Shown here: one piece after another, positions 1 to 5,345 of the stretch
Position numbering within the stretch: the first letter of the stretch is position 1
Layout: the number at the start of each line of letters is the position of its first letter
Origin: Planctomycetota bacterium
Lineage (GTDB): Bacteria > Planctomycetota > UBA1135 > GCA-002686595
Direction: 5' to 3'
DNA: 5,345 bases
Assembly (NCBI GenBank): GCA_027623615.1
Contig: JAQBVH010000284.1
Coordinates: 1-5,345 of the forward strand
Notes under the pieces: model-generated
Told to the model about the DNA's origin: nothing
Databases searched by the model: none
Seen by the model: only the letters and a program-made list of their open reading frames with translations
Translations under genes and position numbers: made by a program

Positions 1-1
1 C

Positions 2-739
2 GGTCAGGTGCTCGGTGTCGAGCTCGAGGGTGGTGAGCGCCTGGAGGCCGACGCGGTGCTCGCGACCTGCGACCCGAAGCAGACCCTCGAGCGGCTGGTC
101 AGCCCGGTGCACCTCTCCCAGCGCGAGGCGCACCACATCCGCAACTTCCGCGCCCGCGGTACGACCGCGGTCGTGCACCTGGCCCTGAGCGGCGCGTTGG
201 AGTTCTCCTCGCGCCCGGGTCAGAGCTTCGGTCGTGCGCGGCTCGTCACGACCCTCGACGACCTCGAGCGCTCCTTCGACGGGATCAAGTACGGCGAGGT
301 GCCGGCGCGTCCGGCCCTCGAGGTCAGCGTGCCGAGCCTCACGGATCGTTCCCTCGCGCCCGATGGTGGGACGGTGGTCTCGATCCTCGCGAGCTTCGTG
401 CCCTACGACCGCAAGGAGGGCTGGGACGACGCAGGCCGTGAAGCCCTGGGCGACATGGTCGTCGACACCCTGGCCGCATGGGCGCCGAGCGTACGTGATC
501 GCATCGTCGGTCGCGACGTGCTCACGCCCGTGGATCTGGAGACGCGCTACGGCACGACGGGTGGGCACATTCACCATGGCGAGCACGCCCTCGATCAGCT
601 GCTGCTGCGCCCGACGCCGAGCGCCTCGCGCTACCTCGGCCCGATCGGCGGGCTGTACCTGGGCGGCAGCGGCAACCACCCCGGCGGCGGGCTCACCGGG
701 CTGCCCGGCTGGCTGTCGGCGGGGACGCTGATGGGGTGA
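2..739 (+). CDS. NAD(P)/FAD-dependent oxidoreductase, PYROXD2/phytoene-desaturase-like, C-terminal part (5' end outside window)
   Basis: The reading frame is open from base 2 to a TGA at 737-739, giving 245 visible residues. It enters mid-domain, so the true start lies upstream; the in-frame GTG at 8 is not a plausible start. The visible opening, a strand-turn-strand followed by ADAVLATCDPKQTL, is the part of the FAD-binding fold where CrtI/PYROXD2-type proteins return to the dinucleotide domain. Near the C-terminus GGHIHHGEHALDQLL and GLYLGGSGNHPGGGLTGLPG match the signature end of PYROXD2-like flavoproteins, the glycine-rich segment contacting FAD. Family knowledge: these are soluble, roughly 500-600 residue amine-oxidase-fold enzymes that oxidise or desaturate hydrophobic substrates. 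The substrate here cannot be told; nothing visible marks it as a carotenoid enzyme. The N-terminal Rossmann motif is outside the window. The gene converges on the protease gene with 47 bases between stops. Confidence 0.88.
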   Translation, partial: GQVLGVELEGGERLEADAVLATCDPKQTLERLVSPVHLSQREAHHIRNFRARGTTAVVHLALSGALEFSSRPGQSFGRARLVTTLDDLERSFDGIKYGEVPARPALEVSVPSLTDRSLAPDGGTVVSILASFVPYDRKEGWDDAGREALGDMVVDTLAAWAPSVRDRIVGRDVLTPVDLETRYGTTGGHIHHGEHALDQLLLRPTPSASRYLGPIGGLYLGGSGNHPGGGLTGLPGWLSAGTLMG

Positions 740-783
740 GCGTGGGAGTACGCTGCCGTACTCCCGGCACCGGACTCCCACGC
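740..783. terminator. Competing stem-loops between convergent genes (probable bidirectional terminator)
   Basis: Directly after the oxidoreductase stop there are two mutually exclusive perfect stems. One pairs 744-752 with 757-765 (GGGAGTACG/CGTACTCCC, 9 bp, 4-base loop). The other pairs 740-749 with 774-783 (GCGTGGGAGT/ACTCCCACGC, 10 bp, 24-base loop). Both use the GGGAGT at 744-749, so only one can form at a time. The element fills the gap to the protease stop at 787. There is no T-run on either side, so intrinsic termination in the classical sense is uncertain. The position between two convergent stops is the main argument for a terminator or 3'-end-protecting role. Confidence 0.6.
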
Positions 784-786
784 AAC

Positions 787-3219
787 TCAGGCCTTCGTGA
801 TGGCGGGCTCGGCAGATTCCTCGTCGTCGACGGGCAGGCCGCGGGACATGCGCCAGAACTCGGCCACAGCTTCCTCCGCGCGGTGCAGAAGCGTGCCCTC
901 GGGGTAGTGACCGTCCTCGTCCGCCTTGCCGGCGACCATGCCGGTGAAGACCTCGAGGGCGTCCTGGATCGTCTCGACAGCCCACACGTGGAACGTGCCG
1001 ACGCGGCAGGCCTCGACGATGTCCTGACGCAGCATCAGGTCGCGCCGGTTTGCGGCCGGGATGATCACGCCCTGGTCACTGGTCATGCCCGCGTCCTGAC
1101 AGGCGTCGTAGAAGCCCTCGATCTTCTCGGTGGCGGCGCCGATCGGTTGGATGTGTCCGTGCTGGTCGATCGCGCCGGTCATGGCCACCGACTGGGCCAG
1201 CGGCACACCGGTCAGCGCCGACAGCAGGCAGCAGGTCTCCGCGCCGGAGGCCGAGTCTCCGTCGATGCCGCCGTAGCTCTGCTCGAACGCGATCGAGGCC
1301 GAGAAGGCGAGGGGGTGGTGCACGCCACGCAACAGGTAGCGCAGGAGTCCGCCCAGGATCGCAAAGCCCTTGGTGTGGATCGCTCCCGACAGATGCGCCT
1401 CGCCCTCGATGTTCACCGTTCCGCGAGTCCCGGGTCCGATCGTCGCCGTGATGCGCGCCGGGAAGCCGTAGGTCAGCGGGCCGGCGTGGGTCGTCGCGAG
1501 GCCGTTGACCTGACCAACGACGCCGCCCTGGGTGTGGATGCGGATGACCCCGTCTGCGATCGCTTCGCGAAACTTGCGGGCGGGGAGGTCGCCGCGGCGC
1601 TTCGTGCGCTGCACGGCGCTGCGCACATGCGTGGCCTCGACTGTGTCTGCGCCCGACTTGGCTGCGAGGAAGGCGCCCTCGCGCGCGAGGTCGAACAGGC
1701 GGCTCATCCGGGTGGACAGGCGGTCGCTCCGGCCTGCGACGCGGGCGCCGTGCTCCGCAAGGGCTGCCAAGGCCCCCGCCGAGAACGGGGAAAGCCCCTC
1801 GCTCTCGGCCAGACGCGCGAAGACCCGGGCGTAGGCGTGCACGTGCTCCGGTGAGACCTTCATGCTCAGGTCGAAGTCCGCCAGCACCTTGAACAGGTTG
1901 GGGAAGTCCGGGTCCCGCGAGTCGAGGGCGCCGTACATGCCCGGGTCACCGATCAGGACGACCTTGACCTGGATCGGGATCGGCTCGGGCATGAGGACCG
2001 CGCTCGAGCCGAACAGGAGCGACTCCTGGGGGCTGATCTCGAGCAGGCCGGTGCGCAGGGTGCGTACGAGCACCTGCCAGGCCCCCGGGGCGCTCAACAG
2101 GTCGCGCGCCTCGAGCACGAGGAAGCCGCCGTCCGCTCGCAGGAGCGCGCCCGCGTGGATCATCAGGTGGTCGGAGTGGGCGCCACCCCCGGGCAGGACC
2201 TGGCGGTCGATGGTGCCGAGCAGCTGCTGGAGCGTCGGCTGGGTCTCGATCAGGACCGGGCAGCCCTCGCCGGGGTCGTGGGGCGAGATCAGGTTGACCC
2301 GGTAGAGGCGCGTCAGGTCGTGGCCCTCGCCGAGCGCGCCGAGCTGGTTCGAGACCACGTCCTCGACGATGCCGTCCACGAAGCAGGCAACGGCTTCGCT
2401 GGGGAACTGCTCCTTGATGCGGCGCACGGAGAAGTCGAGCACGGAGCGGGCCTCATCCTCGATCAGCGTGCGCAGCGTCGCGCGGTGCTCCTCGCGGGCC
2501 TCGGCGAGCTTCTGGTTGAGCTCTCCGAGGCGCTGACCGAACTCGTTCGACTTCTGGCGCAGCGCCTGCACCTCGTCGGTGCTGAGCTTGCCCTCCGCGA
2601 CGAGCTCCTGGATGCGCTCGGGTGGCGCGGGCTCGCCCTCGAGGACCGGCAGGATCATCGGCTGGGCGCCGCCCGCAGCCTGGACCATCACCAGGGCGAG
2701 GTCGTTCTCCGCGAGGTCCTTCTCGAAGGGCCCGCCGAGCGCCTGCATGCGCTCCTGGAGGTGACGCTCGAGCTCACCGCGGCGGGCCTTCATGCCGTCC
2801 GACCCGAGGGATGGAATCAGCTCGGCCGACAGGAAGCGGATCAGCTCGTCGACCTCGGTCTGGAAGACCTTGCCGCGGCCGCGCGGCACGCTGATCAGGC
2901 TCGGTCGGTCGGGCCGCGTGAAGTTGCGCACGTAGCAGCGGTCGTCGGCGAGCTCACAGGTGGGGGAGACCTCGTCGAGCAGGCGCCGCACCAGGTCCGC
3001 ACGGCCGGTGCCGGTCAGCCCGCGCACGTAGATGTGCTGACCGGGTGCGCGGGTCTCCAGGCCGAAGCGCAGGGAGTCGATCGCGTCGTCCTGACCGACC
3101 AGCCCGTGCAGGGGCTCGAGGTCAGCGGTCGAGGCGGCGCCCACCCAGTCCAACGGGCACGCCCAGCGCAGGTCCTCGGGGGTGACTCGACAGCGGGAGC
3201 GAGTGTCGGGAGCAGACAT
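787..3219 (-). CDS. ATP-dependent protease, Lon family (peptidase S16) with AAA_32-type ATPase domain
   Basis: This 810-residue soluble protein has the architecture of the YcbZ/LonB-like branch of Lon proteases rather than classical LonA: there is no LonA N-terminal substrate domain. The AAA module starts near residue 35. Walker A is GLTGTGRA (67-74), with Arg73 where most P-loops have Lys. A long, largely helical insertion follows (about 120-300, charged and coiled-coil-like around 200-260). The Walker B-like strand is GGFLVLEA (364-371), a sensor-1 strand VKVVLIGDPG lies at 418-427, and the helical lid contains RSDRLSTRMSRL (497-508). The S16 protease domain spans roughly 550-760, with Ser656 in GGIDGDSASGAE and Lys699 in ATEKIEGFY; their spacing of 43 equals that of Ser679/Lys722 in E. 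coli Lon. Expected role: ATP-driven degradation of cytoplasmic proteins; substrates are unknown. The ATG at 3219 is chosen because family similarity begins about residue 14 (TPEDLRWAC) and no other start fits. No Shine-Dalgarno is visible. It lies 63 bases after the endonuclease III-like gene. Confidence 0.93.
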   Translation of the reverse strand: MSAPDTRSRCRVTPEDLRWACPLDWVGAASTADLEPLHGLVGQDDAIDSLRFGLETRAPGQHIYVRGLTGTGRADLVRRLLDEVSPTCELADDRCYVRNFTRPDRPSLISVPRGRGKVFQTEVDELIRFLSAELIPSLGSDGMKARRGELERHLQERMQALGGPFEKDLAENDLALVMVQAAGGAQPMILPVLEGEPAPPERIQELVAEGKLSTDEVQALRQKSNEFGQRLGELNQKLAEAREEHRATLRTLIEDEARSVLDFSVRRIKEQFPSEAVACFVDGIVEDVVSNQLGALGEGHDLTRLYRVNLISPHDPGEGCPVLIETQPTLQQLLGTIDRQVLPGGGAHSDHLMIHAGALLRADGGFLVLEARDLLSAPGAWQVLVRTLRTGLLEISPQESLLFGSSAVLMPEPIPIQVKVVLIGDPGMYGALDSRDPDFPNLFKVLADFDLSMKVSPEHVHAYARVFARLAESEGLSPFSAGALAALAEHGARVAGRSDRLSTRMSRLFDLAREGAFLAAKSGADTVEATHVRSAVQRTKRRGDLPARKFREAIADGVIRIHTQGGVVGQVNGLATTHAGPLTYGFPARITATIGPGTRGTVNIEGEAHLSGAIHTKGFAILGGLLRYLLRGVHHPLAFSASIAFEQSYGGIDGDSASGAETCCLLSALTGVPLAQSVAMTGAIDQHGHIQPIGAATEKIEGFYDACQDAGMTSDQGVIIPAANRRDLMLRQDIVEACRVGTFHVWAVETIQDALEVFTGMVAGKADEDGHYPEGTLLHRAEEAVAEFWRMSRGLPVDDEESAEPAITKA

Positions 3220-3226
3220 GCGGCGG

Positions 3227-3232
3227 ATTGTA
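3227..3232 (-). promoter_or_regulatory. Candidate -10 element giving a leaderless lon-like transcript
   Basis: Reading the minus strand, TACAAT (5 of 6 matches to TATAAT) ends 7 bases before the protease ATG at 3219. Transcription normally starts about 7 bases after the hexamer, which would place the 5' end at or next to the ATG. This agrees with the absence of any purine-rich ribosome site: the intervening bases are CCGCCGC. It is also the only A/T-rich hexamer in the otherwise very GC-rich 63-base gap. No recognisable -35 lies at the expected distance (the bases there read CGCCCG). A six-base match can be chance. Confidence 0.35.
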
Positions 3233-3282
3233 CGTGGGCTGCCGAGCGCCGGGCGGCTCGCGCCGCGGTCGCCGCGGGGGCG

Positions 3283-3945
3283 TCACTCCGCCGACGGGCA
3301 GGTCTCCTCGAGCGGGCATGTGTCGCAGTGCGGGGCCCGGTGCTTGCACAGGGTCTGGCCGTGGGCGCGCAGGAGGTCGTACGCCCGCCGTAACCAGGGC
3401 GCCTGCCCTGTCCACGCCTCGAGTGCGGCGACCCCGGTCCGGTAGGTCTTCGCGTAGTCGCCGAGGTCCTCGGCGAACCCGAGGCGCACGAGGACACGCA
3501 GGCCGTTCGACTCGAGGGCGGGCACCGCGTGGGCGCCGGTGAACAGCAGGACCTTGTCCGCACCCGGCGCTCCGATGCCGGGGAAGCGCTTCAGCGCCGC
3601 GCGGGCCTTGGGCAGGGGCAGGGACAGCGCGGCCTGCAGGTCGCCGTCGAAGTGCTGCTCGACCAGCTCGCCGATCGCGCGCCACTTCCCGACGCGCAGC
3701 TCGGCGTGGGGCCCGCCCTGCTCGGCGATCTCGCGCAGCGCCTCGCGCCGGCACCCGAGCAGGCCATCCGCCGTGAGTCCCGTGGCCTTGCGCAGTGCGC
3801 GGTAGGCCGCGGCGCGCCGCTCGTCCGAGACGAGGTAACCGGCGTTCTCCCAGAGCACCCACTCGAGGGCCTTGCGCGGGAGGCGCCGCTGCGGCGCCCC
3901 GTGCAGGGCCTCCAGCTGGTCGAGGACGTCGCTGAGTTCGAGCAT
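3283..3945 (-). CDS. Endonuclease III-like (HhH-GPD superfamily) protein with 4Fe-4S loop and altered active-site residues
   Basis: The 220-residue product has the all-helical endonuclease III fold. A helix-hairpin-helix FPGIGAPGADKV lies at 121-132, and the C-terminal iron-sulfur loop is Cys200-x6-Cys207-x2-Cys210-x5-Cys216, exactly the spacing of Nth/MutY. Length is close to E. coli Nth (211 residues). A gapless comparison with Nth (LPGVGRKTAN ... AVDTH) puts Pro127 at the catalytic Lys120 and Glu145 (ALESNG) at the catalytic Asp138. It is therefore unlikely to be a classical Nth lyase; it could be a monofunctional glycosylase using Glu, or a DNA-binding relative, so I give no nth symbol. 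The ATG at 3945 is preferred: similarity begins there (LSDVLDQLEALHG), and a GGA sits 7-9 bases upstream. A TTG at 3993 would add 16 residues encoded entirely by the palindrome and its flank. It lies downstream of typA in the same direction and 63 bases before the protease gene. Confidence 0.85.
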   Translation of the reverse strand: MLELSDVLDQLEALHGAPQRRLPRKALEWVLWENAGYLVSDERRAAAYRALRKATGLTADGLLGCRREALREIAEQGGPHAELRVGKWRAIGELVEQHFDGDLQAALSLPLPKARAALKRFPGIGAPGADKVLLFTGAHAVPALESNGLRVLVRLGFAEDLGDYAKTYRTGVAALEAWTGQAPWLRRAYDLLRAHGQTLCKHRAPHCDTCPLEETCPSAE

Positions 3946-3952
3946 CGACGGT

Positions 3953-4073
3953 CCGCAATACGGTGTCGCACACCAAGCCACGCCGCACCACAAGAAAGTG
4001 CCGCACCAACCTCACGGTGGTGCGGCACTCGCTTGGGGTGGAGCATCACATGGTGTGCGACACCGTATTGCGG
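3953..4073. repeat. 121-bp near-perfect palindrome (foldback or REP/MITE-like element) between typA and the endonuclease III-like gene
   Basis: Bases 3953-3975 and 4051-4073 form a perfect 23-bp inverted repeat (outer end CCGCAATACGG). Bases 3997-4008 and 4018-4029 form a perfect 12-bp inner stem with a 9-base loop. Both pairs share the same axis at 4013, and the joining arms (3976-3996 against 4030-4050) pair at 12 of 21 positions with no indels. In total 47 of 56 arm positions pair. Each outer arm also contains a small dyad, GGTGTCGCACACC (3962-3974), and related GCCGCACC cores recur at 3982 and 4000, so each arm looks like an iterated unit of 17-18 bases. The right edge touches the typA stop codon (4074-4076), and the left edge is 7 bases from the next ATG. 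No transposase is present in the window. Whether it is dispersed elsewhere in the genome cannot be told here. Confidence 0.85.
3991..4029 (-). terminator. Probable intrinsic terminator of typA (inner hairpin of the palindrome)
   Basis: On the minus strand the 12-bp stem AGTGCCGCACCA/TGGTGCGGCACT (4029-4018 with 4008-3997, 9-base loop) is followed immediately by TTCTTG, giving an ACTTTCTTG stem-exit sequence. The stem is GC-rich and begins 45 bases after the typA stop. The T-run is short and interrupted, so efficiency is uncertain. On the plus strand the stem is followed by CGCTTGGGG and has no T-run, which suggests it acts only in the typA direction. Confidence 0.55.
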
Positions 4074-5345
4074 TCAGGCGGTGCCGGCGGCCTTCTTCTT
4101 GGCGCGCTTGCGGTCGACCTCGCCCAGCATGCGCTTGCGTAGGCGCAGGGTCTTGGGGGTCACCTCGAGCAGCTCGTCGTCCTCGATGTACTCCAGGGAC
4201 TCCTCGAGGCTCATCACCTTGGGCGGGGTGAGCTTGACGTTGTCGTCGCGGCCGGAGGCGCGCATGTTCGTCAGCTTCTTCGCCCGGCACACGTTCAGTT
4301 CGAGGTCGCCGGTGCGGTTGTTCTCGCCGACGATCATGCCCTCGTAGACGGCGTCGCCGGTGTGGGTGAAGAACTTGCCGCGGTCCTGCAGGCCGTCGAG
4401 GGCATAGGCGATCACCTCACCCTGCCGGTCGCTGATCAGGACCCCGTTCGTGCGACGCGGGATCGGGCCGCCGTCGTGGCCCCAGCGCTCGAAGACGTGG
4501 CTGAGGACCGCCTCGCCCTGACTCAGGGTGAGCAGCGCGGTCCGGGCGCCGATCAGTCCGCGCGCGGGGATGATGAACTCGACCCGGCTCAGGCTACCGA
4601 GCGCGTCCATGTGAGTCATCTCACCCCGACGCCGGCCGAGGTATTCGATGATGCGCCCGGCGTTCTCGGTGGGCACCTCGACGCTGGCGCGCTCGTAGGG
4701 CTCGCAGCGCCGCCCTCCCAGCTCCTTGAGGATCACGACCGGCTTGCCGACCGCGAACTCGTAACCCTCACGGCGCATGTTCTCGATCAGCACCGATAGG
4801 TGCATCACGCCGCGGCCCTTGACCTCGAACGAGTCCGCCGACCCGGTCCCCGCTAGCTGGAGGGCGACGTCGCGCAGGGCTGCACGCTCGAGGCGCGCCA
4901 GGATCTGGCGGCTGGTGACGAACTTGCCCTCCGTCCCTGCGAAGGGCGAGGTGTTCACGCAAAACTCCATCGAGATCGTCGGCTCGTCGATCGCGATGGC
5001 GGGCAGGGGCTCGGGGTGCTCGGGGTGGCAGAGCGTGTCACCGATGTCCAGGTTCTCGATGCCGGTCACGACGGCGATGTCGCCCGCGGGCACCTCGTTC
5101 ACGGCGACCCGATCGAGGCCTTCGTAGCGGAACAGATTCTTGATCGCCACCAACGGTCCACCGTCCCGGTCCGGGTGGGTGATCATGTAGCGCCCGTCCC
5201 GGCGCAGGGTGCCGCGTTCGACCCGGCCGACCGCGAGGCGACCCAGGAAGTCGTCGTGGTCGAGGGTCACCGCCTGGAAGCGCACCGGTGCGTCGTTGTC
5301 GGCGGGGGGTGCGGGCACCTTGTTCAGGATCAGCTCGAACAGCGG
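4074..5345 (-). CDS. typA: Translational GTPase TypA/BipA, C-terminal two thirds (5' end outside window)
   Basis: The frame is open from the window edge (5345) to the TGA at 4076-4074, giving 423 residues. It begins inside the protein with PLFELILNKVPAP, the segment that ends the GTPase domain. The full family length is about 600-615 residues, so roughly 180-190 residues carrying the G1-G5 motifs lie upstream, outside the window. Visible parts in order: the EF-Tu-like beta-barrel (RFQAVTLDHDDFLGRLAVGR ...), the EF-G-like alpha/beta domains (SPFAGTEGKFVTSRQI; VEVPTENAGRIIEYLGRRRG), and the TypA-specific C-terminal domain with ARGLIGARTALLT, YALDGLQDRGKFF, YEGMIVGENNR and KKLTNMRASGRDDNV. It ends in a lysine-rich tail. 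Family knowledge: TypA/BipA binds the 70S ribosome and supports 50S assembly and growth under cold or other stress. The GTG at 5318 is internal and not a start. The stop codon abuts the 121-bp palindrome. Confidence 0.96.
   Translation of the reverse strand, partial: PLFELILNKVPAPPADNDAPVRFQAVTLDHDDFLGRLAVGRVERGTLRRDGRYMITHPDRDGGPLVAIKNLFRYEGLDRVAVNEVPAGDIAVVTGIENLDIGDTLCHPEHPEPLPAIAIDEPTISMEFCVNTSPFAGTEGKFVTSRQILARLERAALRDVALQLAGTGSADSFEVKGRGVMHLSVLIENMRREGYEFAVGKPVVILKELGGRRCEPYERASVEVPTENAGRIIEYLGRRRGEMTHMDALGSLSRVEFIIPARGLIGARTALLTLSQGEAVLSHVFERWGHDGGPIPRRTNGVLISDRQGEVIAYALDGLQDRGKFFTHTGDAVYEGMIVGENNRTGDLELNVCRAKKLTNMRASGRDDNVKLTPPKVMSLEESLEYIEDDELLEVTPKTLRLRKRMLGEVDRKRAKKKAAGTA

Noticed and set aside
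736..1854. Plus-strand open frame of 372 codons
   Set aside because: It lies wholly antisense to the Lon-family protease apart from its first few codons, and its translation shows no recognisable domain. Long antisense frames are expected in GC-rich genes with strong third-position bias.
3263..3277. Two CCGCGG sites separated by TCG as a hairpin or attenuator before the protease gene
   Set aside because: The stem is only 6 bp with a 3-base loop, and each half is itself palindromic. There is no T-run, and such motifs are common in DNA this GC-rich.
2155..3393. Plus-strand open frame of 412 codons
   Set aside because: Antisense to the protease and running into the endonuclease III-like gene. 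Its leucine/alanine/glutamate-rich translation is the usual complement of helical GC-rich coding sequence, and it ignores both real gene boundaries.
3946..3993. TTG-initiated 16-residue N-terminal extension of the endonuclease III-like protein
   Set aside because: The extra residues (MWCGVAWCATPYCGPS) come from the palindrome and its flank and do not resemble the family. The ATG at 3945 fits the domain boundary better.
3949..4075. CGGTC direct repeat (3949-3953 and 4071-4075) as a target-site duplication around the palindrome
   Set aside because: The five bases overlap the inverted-repeat tips and are partly produced by them. Taking them as a duplication would make the element asymmetric, so chance is more likely.
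3529..4347. Plus-strand open frame of 272 codons crossing the palindrome
   Set aside because: It overlaps two confidently identified minus-strand genes and reads through both arms of the palindrome, giving mirrored low-complexity sequence. No domain is recognisable.

Overview
The window is GC-rich bacterial chromosomal DNA (roughly two thirds or more G+C by eye), densely coded, with four protein genes. Two of them run off the ends. Codons favour G/C in third position throughout, and I see no transposase, phage gene, tRNA, rRNA or CRISPR array. The gene set (a PYROXD2-type FAD oxidoreductase, an AAA_32-type Lon-family protease, an endonuclease III relative with a 4Fe-4S loop, and TypA/BipA) would suit a high-GC Gram-negative-like lineage such as Myxococcota or another former deltaproteobacterium. 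That placement is a weak guess, not something the sequence proves.

Layout. Bases 2-739 (+) hold the C-terminal part of an NAD(P)/FAD-dependent oxidoreductase. A 47-base gap (740-786) separates it from the convergent protease gene and contains two competing hairpins, probably a shared terminator. Bases 787-3219 (-) encode the 810-residue Lon-family protease, with a catalytic Ser656/Lys699 dyad. A 63-base gap (3220-3282) upstream of it holds a -10-like TACAAT placed so that the transcript could be leaderless. Bases 3283-3945 (-) encode a 220-residue endonuclease III-fold protein whose active-site residues differ from the classical enzyme. Bases 3953-4073 are a 121-base near-perfect palindrome that fills almost all of the space between this gene and the next. 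Bases 4074-5345 (-) are the C-terminal two thirds of the translational GTPase TypA/BipA.

The three minus-strand genes lie head to tail in the order typA, endonuclease III-like, lon-like. The palindrome contains a hairpin followed by a short T-rich run in the typA direction, so typA probably ends its transcript there and the two downstream genes probably have separate transcription. No shared pathway for the genes is evident, although all three minus-strand products belong to families involved in general stress and maintenance (ribosome function, DNA repair, proteolysis).

The least explained element is the 121-base palindrome: a perfect 23-bp outer inverted repeat and a 12-bp inner stem on the same symmetry axis, joined by partly matching arms with no indels. 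It abuts the typA stop codon and supplies part of the sequence just before the next start codon. The second point of interest is the loss of the classical catalytic Lys and the Asp-to-Glu change in the endonuclease III-like protein. I found no convincing evidence of a wholly new multi-gene system.
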